Shown piece by piece: positions 1-9,862 of a DNA stretch of 64,000 nt (the stretch's first letter is position 1; each line of letters opens with the position of its first letter). The notes under the pieces are model-generated. The model was not told where the DNA came from. It did not search any database and saw only the letters and a program-made list of their open reading frames with translations. The DNA is from Terasakiella sp. SH-1 (GTDB lineage Bacteria > Pseudomonadota > Alphaproteobacteria > Rhodospirillales > Terasakiellaceae), in contig NZ_CP038255.1 in NCBI RefSeq assembly GCF_004564135.1, positions 2,591,501 to 2,655,500 on the forward strand, in the 5' to 3' direction. A program made the translations under genes and the position numbers.

Positions 1-483
1 GCCCCACCCTGCTGGGCAAGACATAAAGGCTGACTTATCAGGGTCTTCCGGGTGCTTAAACAGCTTTACATTTGCCATCACGCCCTGAATTGTTGCCAAG
101 GAGGCGTCTTTTTTAACCATATAATCGGGAACCCAAAAACCTTCTTCGCCCCCATCAACCAAAGCATCGCCGACAACACGCAGGCGTTTTTCCTCAACAC
201 CTTTGGCAAGAGCTGCCTTGAAGTTACTGGTCCAAAATTCCGGTGCCACGTCCGGTTCGCCTTTTTCGACCATGGATGTGCCTGTCGGCATGGTATCACC
301 CGGCACCAGTTCAGCATCACAGCCATAGCCATGCTTCAGGATGAATTTGTCGATATGAGCAATGAGAGTTGCTGAATTCCAGTTCATATCAGCAATTGAA
401 ACCTTGCCACACGCTGCAGCATTGGCATTTGCTGTTGTTAAAAGTCCAAAGGTACATACTGCACCATACAGCCATTTTTTCAT
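1..483 (-). CDS. Glycine betaine/proline-type ABC transporter substrate-binding protein (3' end missing)
   Basis: Reading leftward from an ATG at 483 there is an open frame of 161 codons that leaves the window, so only the N-terminal part is present. The first ~22 residues form a Sec signal peptide (MKKW, hydrophobic stretch, ANANA). The mature part has the style of OpuAC/ProX periplasmic proteins: a start near CGKVSIADMNWNSA, then VPGDTMPTGTSMVEKGEPDVAPEFW and a GFWVPDYM segment, with two cysteines typical of this subgroup. The family delivers glycine betaine or related quaternary amines to an ABC importer. A GGAGAG Shine-Dalgarno sits just before the ATG. The ligand cannot be told from sequence; the permease and ATPase would lie outside the window. 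Confidence 0.85.
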   Translation of the reverse strand, partial: MKKWLYGAVCTFGLLTTANANAAACGKVSIADMNWNSATLIAHIDKFILKHGYGCDAELVPGDTMPTGTSMVEKGEPDVAPEFWTSNFKAALAKGVEEKRLRVVGDALVDGGEEGFWVPDYMVKKDASLATIQGVMANVKLFKHPEDPDKSAFMSCPAGWG

Positions 484-1009
484 TTCACTCTCCACTTTAA
501 TAAATCGACTTATCATCACGCATCAGATTGTTATAGGCATAAAAAAAGGACTTCATATCGAAGTCCTTGTGAGAAATAAAATTACATACGCCAGCGACAA
601 ATGTCAATATAATTATCAAAAAAACAAAAACAAGTACTCATAGAGTAAAATACGAGTAAGAAAAAAATTCGATACATATACTTTTAATTTTGCTTATCTT
701 TTACAGTTAAAGAATGGGATAAAAAATTTATATTTTAAAAATAGTACACTTTACTTATAGCACTACTACAATATACTTTCTTTTCTAGAATCATAACCTC
801 TTTATTTATGAACACCGCTTTGTCAAAATAAATACCTGCATGTTTATAAATTAAACAGTTGCCTATATATGCTGCAACGCACAATACCTTACCTTTCCCT
901 TGAGTTAAGCTTAAGCATTTCAATTCAAAGAGTATTTTAGAACCACTCAAAAATGGCACACTTCTTGATTGTTCCGTCTATAACGTAACCATCAACGAAG
1001 GAATGTGCG
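484..1009. other. AT-rich intergenic region
   Basis: A 526-base gap between divergent genes. It holds a terminator-like hairpin near the left gene (listed separately) and long A/T-rich stretches between about 600 and 850. Short open frames exist but none has a convincing Shine-Dalgarno or a recognisable product. The promoters of the binding-protein gene (leftward) and of the GGDEF-EAL gene (rightward, SD AAGGAA before 1010) must lie here. Confidence 0.5.
546..568 (-). terminator. Hairpin with T-tract in the leader of the binding-protein gene
   Basis: AAGGACTTC and GAAGTCCTT form a perfect 9-bp stem with a 5-base loop. On the minus strand the stem is followed by a run of T, as in an intrinsic terminator. 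It lies about 60 bases upstream of the ATG at 483, so it either ends a short upstream minus-strand transcript or acts as an attenuator in the leader. Confidence 0.55.
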
Positions 1010-3148
1010 ATGACCAATCAAACAGCAAAATTCCTCAATAATGAGATCAATGCCCAAAATATTTTCTCATTGTCCAAATTCAAAAAGCTTAAACTGGCCT
1101 GTCTTCTTCAAAATGACTTGCATCAGCGTCTGGCTCCCCCCTTACAGCAACAAAAAAATTGTGTTTTATCTTATGCAACCTCGTCCACAGCGCTGGAAAA
1201 TATTATCGAGAAACAGGAAATTGATGCGATCATTATTGATGTGTCCTGCTGTGCAGGCTGTGGCTTTGCCTGCCTGAAACGCATTGCGAGATCAGCACAG
1301 GGAACACCCATTATTGCCATTGGTGATGATTTTGATCCCACTTACGTCCAACGCGTATTTGAAGCTGGCATAGAAGACTTAATCCCCCTGGATGAACTCA
1401 CACCCAAACATCTGCTGCGTGTTGTAAGCTATGCCGTCGTGCGTCGTTCCAATCTTGAAAAAGTCCATGCTTTTGAACGTCGCCATATTGGCATTGTCGA
1501 AAATGCGACAGAAGGTATTTTCCAAACCACACCTGAGGGACGCTATATTCTCGCCAACCCGGCATTAGCCAGGCTTTATGGCTATCCAACCCCGGAAACA
1601 TTAATCAAGGACCTGACCAATATTGAGACCCAGCTGTATATTGATCCACAGCGACGTCAAAAATTCACTCGCCTTTTAAAAGAAAATGACGAAGTGATTA
1701 ATTTTGAAAGTCAAATCCGACGCAAGGACAAATCCAGTATCTGGATTTCAGAAAATGCACGCGCCATTCGCGATGATAAAGGGCAACTCCTCTATTTTGA
1801 AGGCTTTGTGCGTGACATCACCACACGCAAGGAAAATGAACGTCAATTACGCTATCTTGCCCAACGTGACCCCTTGACTGGTCTGCCCAACCGCGCACTT
1901 TATCAAGATCGGTTGACCGATGCGATTACATCTTGCCAATCCCCAAAAGAAAAAGTCGCGGTTCTTTTCATTGATCTTGATAATTTCAAAAAAATCAATG
2001 ACACCATGGGCCACCCAGCCGGTGATCGGGTCCTGCAAAAGGTGGCTGACCGCCTCATGTCCTGTACCCATGCCAAAGATACGGTTGCACGCCTGAGCGG
2101 GGATGAATTCACCGTGATCCTCAACCATGTTACCAATATGGATATTGTCGCCAAGGTTGCCTCGCGTATTTTGGACCAGCTGGCCCAACCGTTTCATGTT
2201 GAAAATAAACAGATTTATACATCCGGCAGTATCGGCGTGTCGATTTACCCTGATAATGGGGAAACAATTGCAGAGCTGATGCAAAATGTGGATACAGCAG
2301 CCTATCATGCCAAAAAGCAAGGTCGCAATACCTATCAATTTTATACGGAAAACCTGAGCGAGCAGGCCCTGCGCCGTCTTGAAATTGAAAATGGCCTGCG
2401 TCATGCGCTGGAAAACAATGAACTCAGCCTGCATTATCAGCCCAAAATTGAACTCAAAACCCAAAAAGTCATCGGGGCCGAAGCCCTCTTGCGCTGGGAA
2501 AACACAACACTGGGCCGCGTCAGCCCAGATGAATTTATCCCTGTGGCCGAAGAAACCGGATTAATCATCCCCATCGGTGAATGGGTCTTGCGCCAAGCCT
2601 GTATCCAGACCCGCCAATGGCTTGATCAGGGGCTCACCCCCGGTCGGATTGCCGTAAACCTGTCGGCCCGACAATTTCATGCCAAAGGTCTTTTCCAATC
2701 GATTGTTGATATTCTTAACGAAACCAAACTCCCCGCACGAAACTTGGAACTGGAATTAACCGAAAGCGCCTTTGTTGAACATGTCAACGAAGCCATCGCG
2801 ATTTTATCTGAAGTCGAAAAACTGGGGATCAGCTGTTCCATTGATGACTTTGGCACAGGCTATAGTTCCTTGAGCTATCTGAAAAAGTTCCCCATTTCTA
2901 CCCTGAAGATTGATCGTTCCTTTATCACAGGGCTTCCCCACGATTCAGATGACATTGCCATCACGCGTGCGATTATCAGTCTCGCACAAAGTCTGGACCT
3001 GAAAATTGTTGCCGAAGGGGTCGAAGATGCCACACAGTGCACCTTTCTAAGCGCATTGAATTGTGATTATGCACAAGGTTTTCATTTCAGCAAACCGCTG
3101 GACCATGAAAGTTTTGAAAGGAAGCTACAGACCCTAAGCCATCAATAA
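1010..3148 (+). CDS. Receiver-like/PAS/GGDEF-EAL cyclic-di-GMP enzyme
   Basis: 712 residues, no membrane segment, so cytoplasmic. An N-terminal CheY-like region (~28-145, with Asp77 in IIIDVS as the likely phospho-acceptor position) is followed by a PAS domain (~155-275), a diguanylate cyclase domain (LTGLPNR at ~289, SGDEF at 363-367) and an EAL phosphodiesterase domain (EALLRW from 491). Both output domains keep their motifs: IDLDNFKKIND in the cyclase, and NLSARQF, ELTES, DDFGTGYSSL, KIDRSFI and EGVED in the EAL domain. The RxxD inhibitory site before GGDEF reads HAKD, so product inhibition there is probably absent. The protein should make or break cyclic-di-GMP in response to a PAS/receiver input. 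Its 3' end overlaps the convergent next gene by 15 bases. Confidence 0.93.
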   Translation: MTNQTAKFLNNEINAQNIFSLSKFKKLKLACLLQNDLHQRLAPPLQQQKNCVLSYATSSTALENIIEKQEIDAIIIDVSCCAGCGFACLKRIARSAQGTPIIAIGDDFDPTYVQRVFEAGIEDLIPLDELTPKHLLRVVSYAVVRRSNLEKVHAFERRHIGIVENATEGIFQTTPEGRYILANPALARLYGYPTPETLIKDLTNIETQLYIDPQRRQKFTRLLKENDEVINFESQIRRKDKSSIWISENARAIRDDKGQLLYFEGFVRDITTRKENERQLRYLAQRDPLTGLPNRALYQDRLTDAITSCQSPKEKVAVLFIDLDNFKKINDTMGHPAGDRVLQKVADRLMSCTHAKDTVARLSGDEFTVILNHVTNMDIVAKVASRILDQLAQPFHVENKQIYTSGSIGVSIYPDNGETIAELMQNVDTAAYHAKKQGRNTYQFYTENLSEQALRRLEIENGLRHALENNELSLHYQPKIELKTQKVIGAEALLRWENTTLGRVSPDEFIPVAEETGLIIPIGEWVLRQACIQTRQWLDQGLTPGRIAVNLSARQFHAKGLFQSIVDILNETKLPARNLELELTESAFVEHVNEAIAILSEVEKLGISCSIDDFGTGYSSLSYLKKFPISTLKIDRSFITGLPHDSDDIAITRAIISLAQSLDLKIVAEGVEDATQCTFLSALNCDYAQGFHFSKPLDHESFERKLQTLSHQ

Positions 3149-5332
3149 ATGACGGCGCCGTTCATACGTTTCGATCAGTTTCCATTGAACGATGGGGATA
3201 TCTTTTAAAATGGAAGACGGGATCAGGCAGAATTCCAATGGTGTGTCAGCTTCGATATAATAACCAGACTTCTTGCCTGTCACGACACAGTCTTCTGCAA
3301 AGAAAGACCCTCGCCCAATCACTTCGACAAGCTTGTCCTTGCAATAGAGTTTGGCCTGCCCTTTTTTAATAATCACAAGGCCGTCTTTTTTCTTGGGCAC
3401 AAATTCTTCATGCACATCAATATGATGACAGACCATTTTATCCGCAATGCGGTTTTGCGTGCTATGGGTCAGGGAATCCCCAAACAGCTGGGTTGATTGC
3501 AAAAATTCACGCCCTTCCCACAACCATAAAATATCTTCAAACAGTTTGAACTTGTCCACAACCTGACGATAAAGTTTAGCCGGGATGCGCATCGCCTTTA
3601 CAAAGGTCATGGCCCGGTATGTTTCCATCACAGGTAAATGATGAAGGGCCGCAACCTCCCCAATCAAGGAACCGGCAGAAACCAGCGCATGCAGGTTACT
3701 GGATGTTTTGATCATCTCCACCGACCCTGTCAGCAATAGGAAGATATCTTCGGCCTTCTCTCCTTCCTTGATCAGAATCGTTTCCGGGTTAAAGGTTTCC
3801 ACGCCGGAATTGATCAATGTGCGCAAGGCATGGGTCGGCACATTGGGTAAATAGGTCTGTAAATATTCAAAGGCATATCTGCGCGTTGATTCCTGATGGG
3901 ACGGGATCAGCACATCTGTGGTGCCAAAGGGGGCACCGGACCCAATTTCACGCTGATCAGCCGTTAGGGGCAGCGATGTATGGGACAGGATAATCTTTTT
4001 GCTACGGTCTTTTTTGAAATCCTGTGCAGCCCCATGGATAAGGCCACCGCCGATATCAATTTTCTTCACATCCATCTCTTCGAGATAATGTTCCTGTACC
4101 GTATCGTAAAATTCCTGCGTCACCCCTGGTGCCTGCTCATCTTCGCTGATCATGCCTTTCAGCACATCCAGCGCAACAATATCGGCGTAATGACCATAGG
4201 TTTTATAGCCATCCGGCCCAAGAGCCCGAAACTGCAAGACAGCCGTTTCAACAGGGTGAGGGGACAAGCGTGGGCGCACTTCCAGTCCTTCCACATCGTT
4301 CCATTCATCCACTGTCAAATCATGAGGGGTGAAGAAGTCTTCAAAACGGCTTTCCTCAATGGATAACAAAGCCGCCAGTTTCTTCGCAACCGAAGCACGC
4401 ACATAAGGGGCAGCATAATAATTGATCTTGCGGTCCGAACGAATAAAGGCGGGCAAGCCCGCAAAATGGTCATCATGAGAATGGGTGTGGAAAATCCCGT
4501 CAATTTCGCTAATGCCAATCCCCAAAGCTTGCAGGGTAAAACGCACATTCGGCCCCGCATCCACCAAATAGGTTTTCCCCTGAAACAGAATCACACTGGA
4601 CATGGTCGGGCGGTTCACATCCCAGCCATCTCCATCACCGGAATGAATGACTGAAAAATTATCCCGAGCAACCTGATGATAGCCCAAAGGATAAGAAGCA
4701 ACGTAATGATCCTGTGGCCCCAAATTCAAATCTACATGGAGCGTTTCATCGCCATAAGACACTTCAAATTTATTCAAGGCAATGCGTTTAACGAAAACCC
4801 CATTTTTGATCTCAACCGGATCATCATGAAGAACGCGGCTATCAAGCAAGGCGCTGGGATGGTGAATGGCCCCAAAGGCAAAACGCAACTTCATCCGCAT
4901 CATTGTCTTGGCGTCTTCTGCGGAAGCCCCGCCTGCCATGAGTTCTTCTTCACTGACCAAACCGTAATTGCCCCGGTGGATATAATCCATCTGCGCATCA
5001 ATCTGATCTTGTGCCCCGATCAAAATCGGTTTTGTCCCATCGTTATTGGGATGATTGGGGATCAAGGTTCCTTGACGATAGAGCATCTGCAAAACGGGGA
5101 ATTCAGCCATATTGGTGAAACTTCCATTTTGCAAGATCACATCAGATAGCAAAATCGCATTCGGCCCGGTTTCAAAATTCCAGCCATCGCGTTCCGTGGG
5201 GACGATCAAGCCAAGTTTCATAAGATGCTTGACGCTATCAGGTGGACAGCCACACAGGATGTAAACACCTGCAGCCGGGGCTTCTACCCATTCAATCCCT
5301 GTTGAAACTTTTACTTTCCGAAGCTGAGCCAT
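3134..5332 (-). CDS. Metallo-beta-lactamase-fold protein with cNMP-binding domains
   Basis: 732 residues. An unusual N-terminal region (~1-215) precedes a metallo-beta-lactamase fold with the metal motif HTHSHDDH at ~290, then a cyclic-nucleotide-binding domain (~515-610, IKEGEKAEDIFLLLTGSVEM and GSLIGEVAAL) and a second, more divergent cNMP-like unit at the C-terminus (IIKKGQAKLY, GRGSFFAEDCV). No signal peptide is present, so it should be cytoplasmic. The arrangement suggests a hydrolase controlled by a cyclic nucleotide; the substrate cannot be named. It converges with and overlaps the GGDEF-EAL gene, which makes a shared second-messenger theme possible but unproven. Confidence 0.85.
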   Translation of the reverse strand: MAQLRKVKVSTGIEWVEAPAAGVYILCGCPPDSVKHLMKLGLIVPTERDGWNFETGPNAILLSDVILQNGSFTNMAEFPVLQMLYRQGTLIPNHPNNDGTKPILIGAQDQIDAQMDYIHRGNYGLVSEEELMAGGASAEDAKTMMRMKLRFAFGAIHHPSALLDSRVLHDDPVEIKNGVFVKRIALNKFEVSYGDETLHVDLNLGPQDHYVASYPLGYHQVARDNFSVIHSGDGDGWDVNRPTMSSVILFQGKTYLVDAGPNVRFTLQALGIGISEIDGIFHTHSHDDHFAGLPAFIRSDRKINYYAAPYVRASVAKKLAALLSIEESRFEDFFTPHDLTVDEWNDVEGLEVRPRLSPHPVETAVLQFRALGPDGYKTYGHYADIVALDVLKGMISEDEQAPGVTQEFYDTVQEHYLEEMDVKKIDIGGGLIHGAAQDFKKDRSKKIILSHTSLPLTADQREIGSGAPFGTTDVLIPSHQESTRRYAFEYLQTYLPNVPTHALRTLINSGVETFNPETILIKEGEKAEDIFLLLTGSVEMIKTSSNLHALVSAGSLIGEVAALHHLPVMETYRAMTFVKAMRIPAKLYRQVVDKFKLFEDILWLWEGREFLQSTQLFGDSLTHSTQNRIADKMVCHHIDVHEEFVPKKKDGLVIIKKGQAKLYCKDKLVEVIGRGSFFAEDCVVTGKKSGYYIEADTPLEFCLIPSSILKDIPIVQWKLIETYERRRHLLMA

Positions 5333-5557
5333 GCGCCCAATTACCCACCTGTTTATTTTTTGCCATCTCGGTAATTGTTTTATTTCAGACTAACTCTCTT
5401 TAGCCTATACGTCTATGACTGATCAAACAGAGAACCGATGTGTCTTCCCCCAGATTTCACATAAACACAGGCTGTGATATAGAGTCCGACCTAGCTTGTC
5501 CCATTGATTAAAACATCATAGTATTAACAAAAACTAAAAGCTTTGATGGAGACAAAG

Positions 5558-8227
5558 ATGTCTGCGCAGCATACCATCGCCTATCATACGGCCCGCACGG
5601 TCGTTCTGCTGACACTTTGTTTCGGCCTGATCATCGGAAGCCTTCAGGTCATTTGGGACTATCATCAACGCATTGACAATTTCGAAGAAGAAATTCAGCA
5701 TCTCATCGGTTCTGTTGAAAAAGCGGCGGTTAAGGCAGTTTATACATTTGACAGCAGTCTGGCCAAAGAAGTCGCCAACGGCCTGTTTGAATTCCCCCCT
5801 ATTTCCAAAGTCGTCATCCGTGATGAACAAGAAGCCATTATGGCTACCTTGCAGCGCTTTCGAGGGGAATTGCCCAATAGCTGGATCTCAGATCATTTAT
5901 TTGAACAACAATATGTCTATCACATCACCCTGCATCAGGAAAAAGACCCCGACACAGCGATTGGTCGCCTGCGCATTGATGCAACACCGCATTTTATGGC
6001 CGAAGCCTTTACCAAACGGGCATTGATCATTCTTTCTTCCACCCTGTTGCAAAGTTTCGGCATTGCGATTTTCCTTTTTTATGTTTTCCACAACAGGGTC
6101 ACTCGCCCCTTGCAACAACTGGCCGATGATTTTTCAAAAATCACCCCGGAAACGCCTGATAAAAACACCCTGACCCTCAGTGAAACCATGCGTTCACATG
6201 AGTTTGAAGAAGTGACCACAGCAGGCAACAATATGCTGAAAGTCATCGGCTCCTACCTAACTGCCAAAGATACAGCAGAAGCTGACCTCAAGCGCCAGAA
6301 GAATGAGACCGAACGCTTCCTGACCATTGCTGAAGCCATTATCCTGCGTCTGGATACAAATGGAAAAATCGCCATGATCAACCAGCGCGGGCTGGACGTG
6401 ATGGGCTATCAAGAAGATGAACTGATCGGCAAAGACTGGTTTGAACTTGCCATTCCCACACAAGTCCGCCAACAAGTTCGTCTTGTTTTTCAGGACCTGT
6501 TCAAACCCGGCTTGTCCTATCAACAAGGAACGGCTTCCTCTTATTTTGAAAATGATATTCTGACCAAAAACGGTCATTTGCGCCGTGTCTATTGGCATAA
6601 TGCACTGGAAATGGATAAAGACGGCAATATTATCGGCGTCCTCAGTTCCGGTCAGGATATTAGTGAACGTAAAAAAGCCGAAGATGCCCTAAAAGCAACA
6701 GAAGGTAGCTTGCGCGCCATTATCGAAGCCACCTCAGAAGGTTTTAGTATTATTGATATCAAACATATGGAATTGATTGATATCAACACCGCCCTTTATG
6801 AAATGCTGGATTACAAACGTGATGAAATGCTGTTTTTTCCGTTTGAAAAATTTATCCATCCCAATGATCAAGACTTGTTGAAAAGCTATTATCAATCAGA
6901 AAACCGCCCCCCTCATGTCTCCCTTGAGTTACGCTTGCTCAAGAAAGACGGGAGCCCTGTTCCTGTGGAAATTAATGCCTCCAACCTACCGATTAGCCAA
7001 AGCGAAAGTTCCCGTAGCGTTGCCTTTATCACAGACATTTCCAAACGTCGTGATCAGGAAAAAAGCCAAAAGCTTTTGGAAAAGCAATTGCGCCAAGCCC
7101 AGAAAATGGAAACCATCGGGACGCTGGCCGGTGGCATTGCCCATGATTTCAATAATATCCTGACCCCGATTTTAGGCTATTCCTCCCTGCTGAGTTCGCG
7201 CATTCCAGACAATGACCCCAATTATGAGCGCATTGTCCAGATCGCTAAATCTGCCAAACGCGGGGCGGACATGATCAAACAAATTTTGGCATTTTCGCGC
7301 AAAAGTGAAAGTGACATGGCAAGCATTTCCCTTACCCCTATTATTAATGAAGCCATGGATTTGATGAAGGCCACAACCCCGGCCAACATTAAAATCACCC
7401 TTAAATTGGAAGACGACTGCCCTGCCGTCATCGCAGCAGACAGCCAAATTCAACAAATGATCCTGAACCTGAGTACCAATGCCGTTCAGGCTATGGATAA
7501 GGCCGGGGGAACTTTAACCATTACCCTGAAAGAGATTGAGGTTGATGAATATCTGGCAAACTCTTCCCCCAACCTGGAAGAAGGGCCTTATGTCCGCCTA
7601 AAAGTGATTGATACCGGCCATGGTATGGATGAAGAAACCGCCAGCCGTATTTTTGATCCCTTTTATACCACAAAGGAAAGCGGTAAAGGCACCGGGCTTG
7701 GCCTTGCCATGGTCCATGCCATCGTGCAGGAACATCAAGGTGACATTTTCGTTGATAGTGTTCTGGGGTTGGGAACCGTCTTCACCATCTATTTCCCAAC
7801 CAGTAATGAACCCGTTGTTGGAGAAGAAACCGTCCCGGATATTGCCAGAGGCAATCACGAATGTGCGCTGGTCGTTGACGATGAAACGCTGAACACCCGC
7901 TTTTTAGAAGAGCTGTTGGAAGAAGTGGGCTATGAATATGAAAGTTTCAATCACAGCCCGGATGCCTTGAAAGCTTTCAAGTCCCAGCCCGATAAATATC
8001 AGATTATCTTAACTGACCAGACCATGCCAAAACTATCAGGTGATCAACTGGCAAAAGCCATCCGTGAAATCCGCCCCCGTATCCCAATCATTATGATGTC
8101 TGGGTATGATCAGCATGTGGGGGCAGAAAACGCTGCCGATTTCGGCGTAGATCGCTTTATTCCCAAGCCGGTCCCCATTGATGTACTTACAAAAACAATG
8201 CAGGATCTGTTGGGACGAAAAGCTTAA
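5558..8227 (+). CDS. Membrane hybrid sensor histidine kinase with two PAS domains
   Basis: The ATG at 5558 is chosen because GGAG lies six bases upstream; the in-frame TTG/ATG at 5543-5546 has no such site. Two membrane helices (~13-35 and ~150-172) bracket a ~115-residue periplasmic sensor region. HAMP-like and linker sequence, two PAS domains (~255-375 and ~385-500), a HisKA domain with phospho-acceptor His529 (GGIAHDFNN), an ATPase domain ([30 protein letters not shown]) and a C-terminal receiver (Asp820 in ILTDQTMP, Lys in IPKP) follow. It should autophosphorylate on a periplasmic cue and pass phosphate to its own receiver. No output regulator is adjacent. Its stop overlaps that of the convergent rhodanese gene by four bases. 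Confidence 0.93.
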   Translation: MSAQHTIAYHTARTVVLLTLCFGLIIGSLQVIWDYHQRIDNFEEEIQHLIGSVEKAAVKAVYTFDSSLAKEVANGLFEFPPISKVVIRDEQEAIMATLQRFRGELPNSWISDHLFEQQYVYHITLHQEKDPDTAIGRLRIDATPHFMAEAFTKRALIILSSTLLQSFGIAIFLFYVFHNRVTRPLQQLADDFSKITPETPDKNTLTLSETMRSHEFEEVTTAGNNMLKVIGSYLTAKDTAEADLKRQKNETERFLTIAEAIILRLDTNGKIAMINQRGLDVMGYQEDELIGKDWFELAIPTQVRQQVRLVFQDLFKPGLSYQQGTASSYFENDILTKNGHLRRVYWHNALEMDKDGNIIGVLSSGQDISERKKAEDALKATEGSLRAIIEATSEGFSIIDIKHMELIDINTALYEMLDYKRDEMLFFPFEKFIHPNDQDLLKSYYQSENRPPHVSLELRLLKKDGSPVPVEINASNLPISQSESSRSVAFITDISKRRDQEKSQKLLEKQLRQAQKMETIGTLAGGIAHDFNNILTPILGYSSLLSSRIPDNDPNYERIVQIAKSAKRGADMIKQILAFSRKSESDMASISLTPIINEAMDLMKATTPANIKITLKLEDDCPAVIAADSQIQQMILNLSTNAVQAMDKAGGTLTITLKEIEVDEYLANSSPNLEEGPYVRLKVIDTGHGMDEETASRIFDPFYTTKESGKGTGLGLAMVHAIVQEHQGDIFVDSVLGLGTVFTIYFPTSNEPVVGEETVPDIARGNHECALVVDDETLNTRFLEELLEEVGYEYESFNHSPDALKAFKSQPDKYQIILTDQTMPKLSGDQLAKAIREIRPRIPIIMMSGYDQHVGAENAADFGVDRFIPKPVPIDVLTKTMQDLLGRKA

Positions 8228-8838
8228 AGGCCACCTTCGACAACAGTCAGCCCCAGTGCATGCCAAGCCTGCATGCCACCGCGATAATAATTCAGCTTCT
8301 GGGCAGGATAACCGGCATTGATCAATGAACGAATGGCAGCTTGGGACTGACCACACCACGGGCCATTGCAATAAAGGATAAGACTTTCCGCCTTGGTACA
8401 ATCCCATTTCCCCTTGCTTTTCTTACAGCCCATTTCATCCATACGGGTTGAAGCTTCCACATAAGGAATATTGACAGAGCCTGGAATTGTCCCTTTGAAA
8501 TGCCATTCTTCGGTACGTGCATCCACCAACAACCCTTTTTTATCACGCAGGAATTCAACGATTTCCAGTTCCCCCACAGTTTCCACACCGTCTGCGGCCT
8601 TCATCGGTTGCACACAAAACGGTGGACAGGGGCGAGAGGTCAAGGCGAAATCGGCCATGATCTCATTTGTTGTATCTTGAACACGTTCAATGGAGATCGG
8701 TCCATCGTCGGTTTCCACAATGATATTTTTCAGCCCCTTGGCAATATTCACTTCCTTGCCAGAAGCCGCTTCCTCTGCATGGGCAGAAAGCCCAAAGCCT
8801 GCAATCACAACCCACAAGGCAACAATAAACTTATTCAT
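8224..8838 (-). CDS. Periplasmic rhodanese-domain protein
   Basis: Start taken at the ATG 8838, with GGGAAGACC upstream; a TTG directly before it is unlikely. About 204 residues with a Sec signal peptide (KFIVALWVVIAGFGLSAHA). The rhodanese domain spans ~95-200 and has the active-site loop YCNGPWCGQSQAA followed by the YRGGMQAW signature near the C-terminus. Rhodaneses carry sulfane sulfur on the loop cysteine, which fits the sulfur-oxidation genes that begin about 1.7 kb further on. It sits 14 bases after the alpha/beta hydrolase gene and is probably cotranscribed with it. Confidence 0.88.
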   Translation of the reverse strand: MNKFIVALWVVIAGFGLSAHAEEAASGKEVNIAKGLKNIIVETDDGPISIERVQDTTNEIMADFALTSRPCPPFCVQPMKAADGVETVGELEIVEFLRDKKGLLVDARTEEWHFKGTIPGSVNIPYVEASTRMDEMGCKKSKGKWDCTKAESLILYCNGPWCGQSQAAIRSLINAGYPAQKLNYYRGGMQAWHALGLTVVEGGL

Positions 8839-8852
8839 CAAAAGGTCTTCCC

Positions 8853-9755
8853 TTATTCACTACCTAAAAATTCTGCAATCTGATCGGCCAGATCTTCACT
8901 GGCAAAATCAATAAACATATGATCGGCTTCTTCAACCGTGACAAAAGACACATTGTCCTGTTGATTTTTTTCCATTTTCCCCGGCAAATCTGCCACCACC
9001 GTATCATCACTGGCAGCAACAACAAGAACAGGCTTTTTAATCGAAGACAACAAAGTCGGCGTATCCAGCTTTGTATCAGCCGTATAATAATCGACAAAGG
9101 CATCGGCACTTACACTTGCACCTGCACAATAGATAAAGTCGATCGCTTTATTCAGATCAGCCCCTTTCCCCGCTTTCACCTTGGCCTGCATCTCCTGCAA
9201 GACAGGCCCATATCCTTTATTATAGCGTTTTTTGTAAGAGGCTTTTTCTTTTGCCTCACTCCATGTCTGCGGGGCAACCAACACCAGTTGCTTCACCAAG
9301 TCATGAGAACGTTCCGCTTCATGCCAGGCCACCTGATTGCCCCCACGAGAATGCCCAATCAAGGTCACAGAGCCTGCGCCCTTGTCTTTCAGCCAGTTCA
9401 GCCAACTGTCAATTTCATCAACAGAATCACGATGCTTATGGGTATGAGGCAGTGCACAATCATACATGCCAGACCGTTTATCCAGTCCCAGTGTTAAATT
9501 CACCGCCAAAACATTGAGTTCCCGTTCATTCAGCAACTCTCGTTGGGCGCTCACAATCGCCATATCCTTATGGGCCAAGGTGCCATGAACGAACAGAACA
9601 ACACCATCGTCTTTCAAGCTTTTCCCATCAGCCAGTTCCAAGCTCCCCAAAGCGGTCAGCCCGTTTGGAAGTTTCAGCTCAACCTCTTCGGCCTGAATTG
9701 GGGATGAAAAAACAGCACAGGAAAGCATCCCGAGCAGATATGCAATTTTTTTCAT
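8853..9755 (-). CDS. Exported alpha/beta hydrolase
   Basis: The ATG at 9755 follows a strong GGGAGGA site, so the longer frame from 9779 is rejected. 300 residues with a signal peptide (KKIAYLLGMLSCAVFSSPIQA). The fold is shown by VLFVHGTLAHKD (oxyanion region), the nucleophile elbow GHSRGGN, an acid at VAASDD and a histidine near the end in EADHMFID. The substrate is unknown; esterase or thioesterase activity is possible. It heads a two-gene unit with the rhodanese. The gene diverges from ccdA across a ~107-base AT-rich promoter region. Confidence 0.85.
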   Translation of the reverse strand: MKKIAYLLGMLSCAVFSSPIQAEEVELKLPNGLTALGSLELADGKSLKDDGVVLFVHGTLAHKDMAIVSAQRELLNERELNVLAVNLTLGLDKRSGMYDCALPHTHKHRDSVDEIDSWLNWLKDKGAGSVTLIGHSRGGNQVAWHEAERSHDLVKQLVLVAPQTWSEAKEKASYKKRYNKGYGPVLQEMQAKVKAGKGADLNKAIDFIYCAGASVSADAFVDYYTADTKLDTPTLLSSIKKPVLVVAASDDTVVADLPGKMEKNQQDNVSFVTVEEADHMFIDFASEDLADQIAEFLGSE

Positions 9756-9862
9756 AAATATCCTCCCTGATATCAGCATATGTGTTTTCTTTTATTTATT
9801 GCTAATTTATATTACTCTAATATCTTATGCGAGTCTTTCCTGTAATCAAAAAAGGATAAGCC

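Noticed and set aside
735-959. Minus-strand 74-residue gene in the first intergenic region
   Set aside because: No ribosome site, no recognisable product, and AT-rich composition makes chance frames likely.
4676-5149. Plus-strand 157-residue frame inside the metallo-hydrolase gene
   Set aside because: Shadow of a well-supported gene on the other strand.
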